NCBI RefSeq assembly: GCF_018613725.1
Contig: NZ_JAGGPS010000001.1
Span: forward strand, 3,840-67,839
Direction of reading: 5' to 3'
Origin: Hymenobacter sp. ISL-91
GTDB lineage: Bacteria > Bacteroidota > Bacteroidia > Cytophagales > Hymenobacteraceae
Length of the DNA: 64,000 bases
How positions within the stretch are numbered: the first letter of the stretch is position 1; each line of letters starts with the position of its first letter. The position numbers were made by a program, and so were the translations under genes. Under the pieces are notes generated by a model that worked only from the letters and a program-made list of their open reading frames with translations, had not been told where the DNA came from and made no database searches. Of this stretch, positions 18,001-26,138 are shown in pieces.

Positions 18001-19584
18001 AATCACCTGGTCGGTGCCCACCTGCGAGTAGTCGTTCTGAATCTCGCCAACGGTGTAGGTCTGGCCGTTGTAGAGGTACTGGTACGACACGCCCAGCACC
18101 TGCTCGGGTAGCAGCTGGGTGTTCAGCGAGAGGTAGCCCAGCTGGGCATTGTAGGTGTACTCGCGCGGATCGAGCTTGCGGGCCCGCACGTGCTCAAAGT
18201 CGGTGTTCTTCTCCAAGCCCAGGCTGCGCAGGTTGTCATCGACCTGCAAATCCTGCCGGAAATCGGCACCCGTGGCGCGGATGTCACTCAGCTCGGAATT
18301 GGCGTCGTTGCTGGCCAGGGCGCTGGGGCGGGCCCCATTCAGAAACTGCTGGCGGTACACGCGCCGGGGTTCGGCCACGTCCATGAGCGTTACGACGTTG
18401 CGCAAGTTGTCGCTCTGGCGGTTGTCGTTGGTCACCCACACTTCGAGGTAGGTGATGTTGATGCCACTCTGGATGGTGGGTAGGTTGCGCAGCGAGTTGT
18501 CGTACCGCTCCCGAAACACTTGGTTCAGGAAGTAGTGGCGGTCCTTTTCGTACTGGCTGGCCTTGATTTCAAACGGCCGGCTCTGGCCCCCGTTCTGAAT
18601 ACGCACCTCATCGGCCTGGCCGCGCAGGGTGCTGGCAATGGTAGTTACGCCCAGGCGGCCGAACTGCAGCTGGGCCTTCACGCCAAACAGGTTCTGGCCC
18701 CCGGTAATCAGCGAGTTGTTGAGCGGCAAACTCACGTTGCCCAGCTCCACCTTGCGAATAATATCGGTGTCGAAGCCCGTGTAGTCGAGCTTCATGTTGT
18801 TTTCGAAGTCGAAGGCCGCCTTGGTGTCGTAGTTGAACGTCAGGCGTAGCTTCTGCCCAATCTGCCCGGTCAGATTGAGGTTCATGTTCTGATCGAACTG
18901 GAAGTCGCCGTTGCGCTGCTGGCGCAGCGTGAGGGTGGGGTTCTCGTTGCGGTTGCCGCGGTAGCCCATGCGCAGCGTCACGGCGCCCTGCGGCCGAATA
19001 TCCACGTAGCTGCCCCCAAAAATGCGGTCGGCCATGGGGCCGAGGTAGATTTTGGGAATCAGGCGGCGGTTGTCGGGCTGGTTGGGGTCGCCGGCCACAC
19101 CACCACCGCTGGCCCGCTCGCGGAAGTAATCGCGCACGGCCTTTTGCTGCTGCCAACGCGAGTACTCCTCGAATGTCATGCGGCTGGGGTCGCGGAAATC
19201 AAGGCTCTGGCCGATGCCCTCTCGGATATCGAAGTTCTTCAGGCTGTCGTCGGGCTGCACCTGCAGCTGCACGTTGTCGGGCAGGGGCAGCACCAGCGGC
19301 GAGCGGCGGCGCTCATTCGAAAAGCGCGAGCCGCGGCGGTCGGCGGGGTCTACCCGGGGGCGGGTGCCGGGCTGGTAGCGGGTGGTATCGATGCGGGGCG
19401 TATCGGCGGCGAAACCCCATTGACCGGCCGGCCGCAAGCCGGCCGGCCGCCAATCGGCCCACAACTGGCCCAGCGCAAAGGCACCCGTTGTGCCTTCTGC
19501 CAGCGGTGCGGCTTCCGACCACCAGGCCACCAACGAGACCAGGACCACGAAGGCGCTGGCGGAGAACTTCTTACCGGTAGTCAA
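12100..19584 (-). CDS. sprA: T9SS outer-membrane translocon SprA
   Basis: 2494-residue outer-membrane protein, the giant 36-strand barrel through which T9SS cargo and gliding adhesins cross the outer membrane. A signal peptide (about 1-26) precedes a long periplasmic and barrel region. Diagnostic stretches near the N-terminus include RPQGAVTLRMGYRGNRNENP, QIGQKLRLTFNYDTKA and LGNVSLPLNNSLITGGQNLFG. The final strand is AGIQLRYSLSQ. The length agrees with other SprA proteins (about 2350-2500). It shares the strand and neighbourhood with ruvA and maeB upstream and gcvH downstream, an order I recognise from other Bacteroidota. Two predicted cargo proteins of the system are encoded elsewhere in this window (2797-4470 and 45397-48882). 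Confidence 0.96.
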   Translation of the reverse strand: MTTGKKFSASAFVVLVSLVAWWSEAAPLAEGTTGAFALGQLWADWRPAGLRPAGQWGFAADTPRIDTTRYQPGTRPRVDPADRRGSRFSNERRRSPLVLPLPDNVQLQVQPDDSLKNFDIREGIGQSLDFRDPSRMTFEEYSRWQQQKAVRDYFRERASGGGVAGDPNQPDNRRLIPKIYLGPMADRIFGGSYVDIRPQGAVTLRMGYRGNRNENPTLTLRQQRNGDFQFDQNMNLNLTGQIGQKLRLTFNYDTKAAFDFENNMKLDYTGFDTDIIRKVELGNVSLPLNNSLITGGQNLFGVKAQLQFGRLGVTTIASTLRGQADEVRIQNGGQSRPFEIKASQYEKDRHYFLNQVFRERYDNSLRNLPTIQSGINITYLEVWVTNDNRQSDNLRNVVTLMDVAEPRRVYRQQFLNGARPSALASNDANSELSDIRATGADFRQDLQVDDNLRSLGLEKNTDFEHVRARKLDPREYTYNAQLGYLSLNTQLLPEQVLGVSYQYLYNGQTYTVGEIQNDYSQVGTDQVIFLKMLKATNPAVGLADPSENPLNENLLTRNLPTWDLMMKNIYPLNAQQLSRDRFELQLVYKDDATGVDLISLKEGQNIANQPLIEVFNLDNVNPNNDRNPDGNFDFFPGITVDTELGRIIFPQVEPFGSYLAGKFDTATSATEQQLARKYAYRELYNQVQSDAQQRQEKDKFYLRGRYQATSTDEINLPGIGVAEGSVRVRSGSTLLTEGTDYQVFYDQAKVKILNPAYLNSANELRVEFEKNALVQVQPRKLIGARFDYRVSSDMYFGATVLHLRENQAPGINRVNIGDEPGNNTIYGFDVNMRRESRALTRYLNALPFLSTKEISTVSFSGEFAQLLPSQSKLGDEKSGGENGVSYLDDFENARTPYTLGGLNSAVAWRLGSTPLPLRRAPTGLATAYNRAKLAWYTIDQTYYTNGQSKPGNIGTGDLKNHYIRGVKRDEVFPNRNLGANGNSFETTFDLAYFPDQRGQYNYTPDFDRTRPTFFASTTDADNATRQAAISREITFDTDFDNANVEYLEFWLMDPFLPGENGRVVDNDGHNDNNDTGGDLFVNLGSVSEDVLANNNQYEFENGLPVENPSPDATETVWGRVSRQPFLTDAFNPAAGARAQQDVGLDGITDDLEQALPELRGAYAGVPDPAGDNFRHHLDPSYDQANAKVLARYKDFNGMEGNSPEGSRLSSTAYPDKEDLNRDNVISEIERYYEYRVRLRPGSLEVGQNYIVDKVTNNNDDTNGEPVSWYQFRIPIRQYDRAVGTPDGQEFGFKSIRFLRLALTGWEQPVVLRMVQPQFVANQWRRYLTKIAEPGGILNPDTDADEFSISTVSIEENGRVEQAGAGSIPYLLPPNIRRDQEFGSTTTSRLQNEQSLRLVVGGLRDGFAKAAYKNLTVNMLRYKRLKLFLHAETQDRNLRSGQARGFVRLGTDYTQNYYEYALPLELTPQPTGAGASYTVDQVWPIANRIDLTLQDLIDAKSARNKAGVSYGTPYVVQLGNGNTITVVGNPDLSSVQGAMIGILNPSDDGASQSLTLWANELRVSEFENESGWAATARFNTKLADVANITATGSYVTTGFGGLQDRPQQRSIDNILRGDVNATVAAEKFFPEKLGLRVPVLLQAGIESRSPKYDPLDPDTRLEQSLEKFEDAEERAAYRREVIDQTSQRSISLLNVRKERTNPEKKVQPWDVENLALSYSLTERKHTDIRTDRDYTRTYTGALAYVYQANPKNYTPLAKVKAFDSPYLALFKEVNFTPLPSRFSFRADLDRRYNERFLQRTLEPGQVPVRGNIPGVFQKVFYFSRIYDLRWDLTKALAFDYTATNRAVVDEGPGTTLGESQIARDNRQQLRDNLLRGGRTTNFNQTVALTYRLPLDKFPLTDWLSADARYAATYGWEAASTALRQPANPGNPADTTTLPLNLGNTIQNTGELSANGKIDLVKLYNKVRFLNIINNAPPPGQEPKEPKIAKPGVVGAAGTGPETAEADSATGPEFRALKAVLRSLMTARSLNFTYVRSNGTLLPGYLPNTRFFGFDNGFDAPGLPFILGQQQDLDGLFGKAYGNGWYTNQSQYLNAPLSSLLTEALTLRTTLEPIRDFNIQLDARRNLVRSRQVFYRNVVNEETFEPEQGTIPTKSNPLGNGTFSTSFIAIQTMFGDLSREGTVSKAFQRFVQNREVVQQRLEAAKARADGFYGYNSQDVLLPAFIDAYKGRSSDGYKAEKFKPFAQLPLPNWNISYNGLSEIPLVQRYFRSFRLNHVYGSSYNIAGYNTSLDYKNEPDDLSTEINQANRFIPYYILGQVTIADRLAPLIGVDFQTTGRLTGRLEYRVDRTIGLNSTVAQVTELRRNDIVIGAGFATNSFRLPFKIGGEQRVLKNELNARLDLSISENYAIQRTILDVIDPVVAAETGVQPSIGRASSQVTAGTRQVQLRPTVDYVLNQRLNLQFFFTQNITTPKTGNAFKNTSTEAGIQLRYSLSQ

Positions 19585-19606
19585 GCGTCAATATCCGTCG
19601 AAGGGG

Positions 19607-19754
19607 TAGTTGTTAGTTTTCAGTGGTCAGTTGTTAGTGTCAGTTAGGCTGTTTGAATAGTAGTTGTTAGAAACCGGGGCAGACCTGCGTTCCATGGCTT
19701 CAGCCCCGTAAGTTCCCTCATTACTAACAGCTAATCACTGACAACTAACAACTA
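19607..19754. repeat. Inverted repeat, family D
   Basis: The arms at 19607-19639 and 19722-19754 are built from the unit AGTTGTTAGT and its complement, flanking 80 bases of unique sequence. It lies between ruvA and sprA. Related single-arm tracts occur at 45357-45385 (ACCACTAACC repeated) and just before metY at 61369-61402. Confidence 0.65.
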
Positions 19755-19758
19755 AGGC

Positions 19759-20364
19759 TTAGCCAGACTTCAGAGCGAATTTAATCAATTCCTCTACCGT
19801 CAGGTCGTTGCCGTGCTTGCGCTGAATCTGGTCGAGCGACTTTTCGGCCGCAACCCGTGCGAAGCCCAGCATCACTAAAGCGGCTAACGCCTCCGAGCGG
19901 CTGGTATTGTGCGCCTTGGCCAGCGGCACGGTATCGATGCCGGCTTTGGCCAGCAGCTCGTCTTTACGCAGCTTATCCTTCAGCTCCAGAATCACGCGCT
20001 GGGCCGTTTTGGGCCCCACACCCTTGATGCTCTGGATGGCGCGCACGTCTTCGCTCACAATAGCCTGCCGGATTTCGCCCACCGACATCGACGACACCAT
20101 CACGATGCCCGTACCCGGCCCGATGCCCGACACCGAAATCAGCTGCATAAACAGCGCCTTTTCGTTGGGGTCGAGGAAGCCATAGAGCGTCTGCCCGTCT
20201 TCCTTGATGTGCTGGTACGTGTAGAGCTTGATTTTCTCGTCCTCGGCCGGCAGCTTGGCATAAGTAGCCAGTGAAATCCGGATTTCGTAGCCGATGCCCT
20301 GCACGTCGAGAATGGCCTGGGCGGGGTCTTTGTAGGCGAGCTTGCCGTCAACGTAAGCAATCAT
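19759..20364 (-). CDS. ruvA: Holliday junction branch migration protein RuvA
   Basis: 201-residue subunit that binds four-way DNA junctions and recruits RuvB for branch migration. The start ATG at 20364 gives MIAYVDGKLAYKDP, the family N-terminus. An OB-fold domain I (1-62) is followed by the two HhH motifs (ISVSGIGPGTGIVM and IKGVGPKTAQRVILEL, about 75-125) and a C-terminal UBA-like domain III (SEALAALVMLGFARVAAEKSL). Upstream in-frame codons are non-coding spill into repeat DNA. ruvB and ruvC are not in the window. It lies between maeB and sprA. Confidence 0.95.
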   Translation of the reverse strand: MIAYVDGKLAYKDPAQAILDVQGIGYEIRISLATYAKLPAEDEKIKLYTYQHIKEDGQTLYGFLDPNEKALFMQLISVSGIGPGTGIVMVSSMSVGEIRQAIVSEDVRAIQSIKGVGPKTAQRVILELKDKLRKDELLAKAGIDTVPLAKAHNTSRSEALAALVMLGFARVAAEKSLDQIQRKHGNDLTVEELIKFALKSG

Positions 20365-20484
20365 GCGGGGTGGGAGAGGAATAGAAACAGGTGGAACCGG
20401 CGCAACGCGGCCGTAGCCGCTTTGGTGCCAAGTTAAGGAGTTTAGAAGGGAGTGGAAAGCGGAAGTGGAAAGGACGGGAAACAG

Positions 20485-20618
20485 AAACGTCATTCTGAGC
20501 GAAGGCACAGCCGGAGTCGAAGAATCTCTACCGCCATGCTAACCCTGTTGTCAGGGAATTACCATTGCACGCGAGATTCTTCGACTGCGGCTGCGCCTTC
20601 GCTCAGAATGACGTTCTT
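20485..20618. repeat. Palindromic repeat, family B
   Basis: Outer arms carry AACGTCATTCTGAGCGAAGG and its complement; inner arms carry the GAAGAATCTC unit. It lies between maeB and ruvA, 16 bases from the maeB stop codon. Other copies are at 45236-45356, 54831-54953 and 55878-55993. Confidence 0.8.
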
Positions 20619-20634
20619 TTTAAAGCCTATAGAA

Positions 20635-22911
20635 CTACAGCCCCTTATTGCCCGGCTGCTGGGCATCGACTACGGCAATGGCAGTCATGTTCACGATTTC
20701 GCGCACCGAGGCGCCCAGCTGCAGAATGTGCACCGGCTTGCGCATCCCCATCAGCACCGGCCCAATCACCTCGGCACCCCCTATTTCCTGCAGTACCTTA
20801 TAGGCAATGTTGCCGCTGATAACGTTGGGGAAAATAAGTGTGTTGGCCCCGCCGTGGTTGGCCAGCGGCGAAAACGGGTACTGCTCCTGCAGCAGCTCGG
20901 GGTTGAGGGCCGTATTAGCCTGCATCTCACCGTCGAGTAGCAGCTCGGGGTAGCGGGCTTTGGCCAGCTCGGTGGCGCGGCGGGCCTTGTCGGGCAGCTC
21001 GCCGGGGTTCGAGCCGAAGTTGGAGTAGCTGATAACGGCCACCCGCGGCTCGGCATCAAAGAACTTCACGGCCCGGGCCGTCAGCCCGATGATGTCCACC
21101 ATTTCCTCGGCCGAAGGGTCGATGTTTACGGTGGTGTCAGCGAAGAAGAACGGGCCTTTTTTATGCTGGATGATGTACATCGAAGCCACCCGCTTGGCGC
21201 CCTCGGCCACCCCGATTACCTGCAGCGCGGGCACAATCGACTTGCCGTAGTCCTTGCTCAGGCCCGTGATGAAGGCGTCGGCGTGGCCGGCTTCCAGCAT
21301 CATGGCGCCAAAGTAGTTCCGCTCGCGCAGCAGCCGGCGGCCCTCGTAGAGCGTGATGCCCCGGCGCTGCCGCTTCTGGTAAAACAGCTCGGCGTACTCT
21401 TCGCGCTTGGCTTCCTCGCGGATGATGTCGATGATTTCGCAGCCCTCCAGATCGAGCGAGGTTTCGGCCGCAATGCGCTCAATTTTGTTGCGGTTGCCCA
21501 GCAGAATGGGAAAGGCAATGCCTTCCTCGCGCAGAATCTGGGCGGCTTTCAGCGTCTTGTACGTGTCGCCTTCGGCAAATACTACCCGCTTGGGGTTGCT
21601 GCGCGCCGCCGATGTAATGCGGTTCATCAGCTTCTGATTCACGCCCAGCCGCGCCCGGATATCGTCCTCGTAACCAGCCCAGTCAGTAATGTGCACGCGG
21701 GCCACGCCGCTGTCCATGGCCGCTTTGGCAACGGCGGGGCTAACGGTGGTAATCAGGCGCGGGTCGAGGGGCTTGGGAATGAGGTAGGTGCGCCCGAAGC
21801 TCAGCGTATTGTCGCCGTAGGCCCGGTTCACCATCTCGGGCACCGCTTCCTTGGCCAGCTCCGAAAGGGCGCGCACGGCGGCCAGCTTCATTTCCTCGTT
21901 GATTTCGGTGGCCCGTACATCCAGCGCGCCCCGGAAAATGTAGGGGAAGCCCAGCACATTGTTTACCTGGTTGGGGTGGTCGGTGCGGCCGGTGGCCATA
22001 ATCAGGTCGGGCCGGGTGGCCATGGCTATGTCGTAGCCGATTTCGGGGTCGGGGTTGGCCAGGGCAAATACAATCGGGTCGGCGGCCATCTTCAGTAGCA
22101 GCTCGGGCGCCAGCACGTTGCCCGCCGAGAGGCCCAGGAACATGTCGGCCCCTTCCAGCGCCTCGGCCATCGTGCTGATGGGCCGGTCGGTGGCGAAGAA
22201 CAGCTGCATGTCGGCCAGATCGGTGCGGGCCGGCGTAATCAGGCCGTCCTTGTCGAACACCACAATGTTCTCGCGGCGCACGCCCAGCGCCAGGTACAGG
22301 CGCAGGCACGAAATGGCCGCCGCGCCCGCCCCGCTCACCACCAGCTGAATCTGTTCAACCTGCTTGCCCACTACTTCCAGCGCGTTCAGCAGCGCCGCCG
22401 ACGTGATGATGGCCGTGCCGTGCTGGTCGTCGTGCATGAGCGGAATGTTCATCTGCTCGCGCAGCGCCGTCTCAATCCGGAAGCACTCGGGGGCCTTGAT
22501 GTCTTCCAGGTTGATGCCGCCAAACGTCGGCTCCAGCGACTTCACGATGCGGATAAACTCGTCGGGGTCGGTGGCGTCAATTTCGATGTCGAAGCAGTCG
22601 ATGCCCGCGAACTTCTTGAACAGCACGCCTTTGCCTTCCATTACCGGCTTGGAGGCCTCGGGCCCGATGTTGCCCAAACCCAGCACCGCCGTGCCATTGC
22701 TGATAACGCCCACCAGATTGCCTTTGGCCGTGTACTTGTACACGGCGTCCTTGTCGGCGGCAATTTCCTTGCACGGCTCGGCCACGCCCGGCGAGTAGGC
22801 CAGGGCCAGGTCGAGCTGGGTACTCACGGGCTTGGTCGGCACCACTTCAATTTTGCCGGCCGGCGTACGGGAGTGGTAATCGAGGGCGTCCTGTTTGTTT
22901 ATTTTGAGCAT
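20635..22911 (-). CDS. maeB: NADP-dependent malic enzyme with phosphotransacetylase-like C-terminal domain
   Basis: 758-residue oxidative decarboxylase that converts malate to pyruvate. The start at 22911 ([14 protein letters not shown]) gives the usual length (E. coli MaeB has 759). Malic enzyme domain, about 1-410: [15 protein letters not shown], the catalytic Lys region [20 protein letters not shown], metal-binding [19 protein letters not shown], and the NAD(P) loop [17 protein letters not shown]. The C-terminal 340 residues resemble phosphotransacetylase ([30 protein letters not shown]), a domain known to regulate MaeB by acetyl-CoA. It heads the maeB-ruvA-sprA run. Confidence 0.94.
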   Translation of the reverse strand: MLKINKQDALDYHSRTPAGKIEVVPTKPVSTQLDLALAYSPGVAEPCKEIAADKDAVYKYTAKGNLVGVISNGTAVLGLGNIGPEASKPVMEGKGVLFKKFAGIDCFDIEIDATDPDEFIRIVKSLEPTFGGINLEDIKAPECFRIETALREQMNIPLMHDDQHGTAIITSAALLNALEVVGKQVEQIQLVVSGAGAAAISCLRLYLALGVRRENIVVFDKDGLITPARTDLADMQLFFATDRPISTMAEALEGADMFLGLSAGNVLAPELLLKMAADPIVFALANPDPEIGYDIAMATRPDLIMATGRTDHPNQVNNVLGFPYIFRGALDVRATEINEEMKLAAVRALSELAKEAVPEMVNRAYGDNTLSFGRTYLIPKPLDPRLITTVSPAVAKAAMDSGVARVHITDWAGYEDDIRARLGVNQKLMNRITSAARSNPKRVVFAEGDTYKTLKAAQILREEGIAFPILLGNRNKIERIAAETSLDLEGCEIIDIIREEAKREEYAELFYQKRQRRGITLYEGRRLLRERNYFGAMMLEAGHADAFITGLSKDYGKSIVPALQVIGVAEGAKRVASMYIIQHKKGPFFFADTTVNIDPSAEEMVDIIGLTARAVKFFDAEPRVAVISYSNFGSNPGELPDKARRATELAKARYPELLLDGEMQANTALNPELLQEQYPFSPLANHGGANTLIFPNVISGNIAYKVLQEIGGAEVIGPVLMGMRKPVHILQLGASVREIVNMTAIAVVDAQQPGNKGL

Positions 22912-22981
22912 GAGGCAGGGCAGAAGATGAGCTTCCAAAGAAAAGAACAAGGAAGCAAGATGCGGCAAAATGAGCCGGCTT

Positions 22982-22989
22982 CAAAGGTA
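22982..22989 (-). promoter_or_regulatory. -7 element of maeB
   Basis: The minus strand reads TACCTTTG, an exact TAnnTTTG match, about 70 bases before the maeB ATG. It lies just downstream of the lipoprotein terminator, as expected for a separate transcription unit. Confidence 0.5.
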
Positions 22990-23012
22990 CATGCCCCGTC
23001 CGGAACCGAAAA

Positions 23013-23038
23013 GCCCCGAACCGGGCAGGGTTCGGGGC
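23013..23038 (-). terminator. Intrinsic terminator after the lipoprotein gene
   Basis: Perfect 10-base GC-rich arms (23013-23022 and 23029-23038), 6-base loop, followed on the minus strand by TTTTCGG. It sits 42 bases past the stop codon of the gene at 23081. Confidence 0.75.
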
Positions 23039-23080
23039 GGGCAACAGCCTGGGAAGCGAGCAACTTCCGGCCTCCGGTGC

Positions 23081-23677
23081 TTAGCGCACGGGCACATTAG
23101 CAAATTCGCCGCTGACCACTACCTCGCAGGTGCGGACGGGGCGGGTGGGCATCAATTCGGCGTAGGGGTCGGCCAATTCGTTCAGCTTCATGCTGTACGA
23201 GCCGCTAATAACGCCCCGGCCGGTGTCGTAGGTACTAATGGTGAGGTCGCCGGTGGTTTTGTAGGCGCTAGCCTGGTAAGTTCGGCCGGCAAATGCGTTC
23301 TGGCCGGTGCCGTAGGTGAGCGTATACGTGGCCTGCGCGGGGTTGGCGGCCTCAGAAACTGACTTGAGCGGGTACTTTCCTACTCTGCCTGGCACAAGTT
23401 TAGGGTACTCAATCTGGAAAACGATATGGTCCCCCGCGGGGTCGCCGGAACGGAAGCGAAGCTCCAGCCCATCCCCTCGGTTAAGCGCGGTGCCGGTAAT
23501 GGCCAACGGAGAATAACTGACTCCCGAAGATTCTGCGCTGGCGGGATAGTATACCATCCGGTCAAGCGTATAGGTGGCATCCGGAGTGGGCTCGGGCGCT
23601 GGGTCGGAATCTTTGTGGCAGGCCGCGCCGAAGAACGATGCGGCGCAAAGGCTGGCAAATAGTAGGTATCGGGACAT
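23081..23677 (-). CDS. Hypothetical lipoprotein
   Basis: 198-residue protein I do not recognise. The N-terminus is a lipoprotein signal with lipobox FFGAAC (Cys20) followed by acidic and Pro-rich residues (HKDSDPAPEPTPD), so outer-membrane or surface attachment is likely. The remainder is mostly short beta strands (GLELRFRSGDP, HIVFQIEYPKL, DLTISTYDTGRGVISGSY). The pattern GVISGSYSMKLNE followed by a final strand recalls the small Bacteroidota lipoproteins that record a measured property against a calculated one, but this is only a resemblance. It is a single gene with its own terminator, upstream of maeB. Confidence 0.7.
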   Translation of the reverse strand: MSRYLLFASLCAASFFGAACHKDSDPAPEPTPDATYTLDRMVYYPASAESSGVSYSPLAITGTALNRGDGLELRFRSGDPAGDHIVFQIEYPKLVPGRVGKYPLKSVSEAANPAQATYTLTYGTGQNAFAGRTYQASAYKTTGDLTISTYDTGRGVISGSYSMKLNELADPYAELMPTRPVRTCEVVVSGEFANVPVR

Positions 23678-23965
23678 AAGGATGGTTGGATAGGCACTCC
23701 CTTGGCAACATCGTGCCAGTAATAGTGTAAAAGGTTCCTCTTCGTGAAATTATTTTAGGTTCTGCGCAATGCAGCTAATTCGAGCCTGCTGCGGCGGGGC
23801 CAACGCAAGCTTGGTGCACGAACCGAAGAACCGTGAAGCTCCCGCTAAGGGTGCCGCAGCGCAAAGCCCAACCGCCCGGACACTTCATCACTGCCCAGAC
23901 GAAAAACGACTACCAGGCCACGAGTTTTTGCGATGCTCATCCGAGCGCACTATCCGCTGTACCAA

Positions 23966-25939
23966 TCAGCCGCCCACCACCAGCTTCTGGCCCGGCTGCA
24001 CGGCATCCGACTTCAGGTTGTTGAGTTCGCGCAGACGCTGCACCGTCAGGCCCTGGTAGCGGCGCGAGATGTTGTAGAGCGTGTCGCCGGGCTGCACCAG
24101 GTGCAACGGCGGCGCAGGAGGCAATGCTGCAGCAGCCGCGGCCGAGGTAGCCGGGCGGGCCGCCCGTCGCACCGGAGCCTGAGCGGCGGCGGCTACGTTG
24201 CGGGTCACCTCCGTAAGGTCGGCCAACGCTTCGTTTGCGGCGGCTTCCGGCGGGGCTTTCAGCGTCAGCTCCTGGCCGGGCTGCAACACGTAGCTGCCGA
24301 GCTGGTTCCAGGCCTTGAGCTGCGCCACGGTTAGGCCGTTGGCGGTGGCAATCTTCTCCAGAAAATCACCCGGTTTTACCACGTAGCGGTCCGGTACAGT
24401 CGCATCGTCGGCAGCGGCTGAAACTGCCGCCACGGCCCGGCGCACCTCGGCGGCCTGTTTGGCCGGAACGCGAGCTGCCGTTTCGGTGGTCGATTCTGGT
24501 TCGGTGGCCGGAGCCACCGAAGCGGTTTTAGAAGTGGCTACCCGTGCCGGCACTGCCGCTGACTTAACCACAGCAGCAGCCGAAGCAGTGGTGGCTGCCT
24601 TGGCTGCCGTTGGCAACTCCTTGAACAGCACCAGCTGCTGCCGGCCGGCCAGCGAGGTGCTGTTGCCCAGCTTGTTCCAGCGGCGCACCTGGGCCGGACT
24701 TACCTTGTAGCGGGCCGCCACCGAATTCACCGTTTCGCCGCGCTTCACCGTGTGGCGCAGTCGCTCGAAGCGTGGCTCGGCCGCTACCGTCGCAGATGAA
24801 GCGGCCGTCGGGTTGCGGCCGGGTAATGGCATAACGCCGCTCAGCGCTACCAGGCGCGGAGCCAGCGGGCGGGGCAGGTCGGCCAGCGGGCGGCAGTAAT
24901 CAAACAGCGCCTCACGGCTGGCTACGGCCAGGGCAGGGCGGGCGCTGGCAGGCACCTTCAGTATGTAGGGGCGGTAGCCGGCCGGCAGGTAGGGCTTGCG
25001 CAGCTCCGGGTTCAGGCGCAGCAAAGCCAGCGAATCGGGCGCACCGATGGCCTGGGCCAGGCGCTTCAGGTCGAAGGGCCGCCCGCCCAACTGCAGCGTA
25101 TCCATGGCCTGGGCATATTGGTAGTTAAGTGTGGGCGCGTGCAGCTGGTGCTCTTTGGCGTACTTCATGGTGTACATGATGGCCGTGAAGGTGGGCACGT
25201 AGTTGCGGGTTTCGGCCGGCAGATGGGGGTGCACTTCCCAGTAGGTTTTCTTGCCGGTGCGCTTCACTACACGCTGCATGTTGCCCGCGCCCCAGTTATA
25301 GGCCGCCAGCACCATTTCCCAGTCGCCGAACACGCGGTACAAGTAGCGCAGGTGCTTGCAGGCCGCTTCAGTGGCTTTCTCGGGGTCCATGCGCTCATCT
25401 ACCCAGTCGTCGCGGTGCAGGCGCAGGTCGTTGGCAGTGGGGCCCATAAACTGCCACAGGCCCGTAGCACCCACCCGCGACTTAGCCGTCGGAATCAGGG
25501 CCGATTCTACCACGGCCAGGTACTTGAGGTCGAGAGGCAGGTTGTACTTGGCCAGGTACTTCTCGAAAAGCGGGAAATATAGGTTTTCGCGCTCCAGCAC
25601 CCGTTGCGTGTAGCCGCGCTGCCGCTCGGTAAACAGCTTCACGAAGCTCATCACGTGGTTGTTGAACACGTGGGGTACATCAGTCTCAAAGCAGCTCACC
25701 CGGTCGCCCACCAGGTCGCGCAGCTCGGGCGGGGTGCGCAGCCATGCCAGCTTCACCGAATCGGGGGCCAGGGGCGCAGCGGCCAACGAGTCGGGCAGCA
25801 GCGGCAACGCAGTCAGCACCGAATCGGACGGCAGGACACTCGGGGCTGTTGAAGTGCCGGGCCGCACCTGGGCCCGGGCGGCGGGAACCAACGTACAGGC
25901 CAGCAGAACGGGAGCGGCAAACCGCAGCAACTTCATCAT
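23966..25939 (-). CDS. Membrane-bound lytic transglycosylase D-like protein with three LysM domains
   Basis: 657-residue murein-cleaving enzyme. Signal peptide at 1-23. An SLT family 1 domain (about 125-260) contains LAVVESALIPTAKSRVGATG, whose Glu is the expected catalytic acid, then GLWQFM and AAYNWGAGNM. Three LysM repeats bind peptidoglycan: about 395-440 (HTVKRGETVNSVAARY), 520-560 (YVVKPGDFLEKIATANGL) and 610-655 (HLVQPGDTLYNISRRY), separated by Ala/Val/Thr-rich linkers. This is the MltD architecture. The start may be Met1 or Met2. About 290 bases of featureless DNA lie between it and the lipoprotein gene. Confidence 0.9.
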   Translation of the reverse strand: MMKLLRFAAPVLLACTLVPAARAQVRPGTSTAPSVLPSDSVLTALPLLPDSLAAAPLAPDSVKLAWLRTPPELRDLVGDRVSCFETDVPHVFNNHVMSFVKLFTERQRGYTQRVLERENLYFPLFEKYLAKYNLPLDLKYLAVVESALIPTAKSRVGATGLWQFMGPTANDLRLHRDDWVDERMDPEKATEAACKHLRYLYRVFGDWEMVLAAYNWGAGNMQRVVKRTGKKTYWEVHPHLPAETRNYVPTFTAIMYTMKYAKEHQLHAPTLNYQYAQAMDTLQLGGRPFDLKRLAQAIGAPDSLALLRLNPELRKPYLPAGYRPYILKVPASARPALAVASREALFDYCRPLADLPRPLAPRLVALSGVMPLPGRNPTAASSATVAAEPRFERLRHTVKRGETVNSVAARYKVSPAQVRRWNKLGNSTSLAGRQQLVLFKELPTAAKAATTASAAAVVKSAAVPARVATSKTASVAPATEPESTTETAARVPAKQAAEVRRAVAAVSAAADDATVPDRYVVKPGDFLEKIATANGLTVAQLKAWNQLGSYVLQPGQELTLKAPPEAAANEALADLTEVTRNVAAAAQAPVRRAARPATSAAAAAALPPAPPLHLVQPGDTLYNISRRYQGLTVQRLRELNNLKSDAVQPGQKLVVGG

Positions 25940-26138
25940 GCTAACTCACTCAAAAGGACAATGGCCGGTAGGCCCCAACGCAAAACGCTGAGCTACAACC
26001 CAGCGTTTTGTCAAAAATAGCACAGTTTATCAGAACTCCCAGCCTTCCGACTTAAAGCGGCGCTTCAACAACAAGCCGTTAGCCACTAGCTGACAGGTGT
26101 TACCTGCCGTTAGGTGAGCAGAAGCGAGCAGGGTTGAG

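Noticed and set aside
20365..20508. Longer N-terminus for ruvA
   Set aside because: RuvA begins MIAYVDGKLAYKDP at 20364; the upstream codons approach the family B repeat and are not conserved protein.
23769..24059. Plus-strand frames between the lipoprotein and transglycosylase genes
   Set aside because: They run into the antisense of the transglycosylase gene and encode no recognisable protein.
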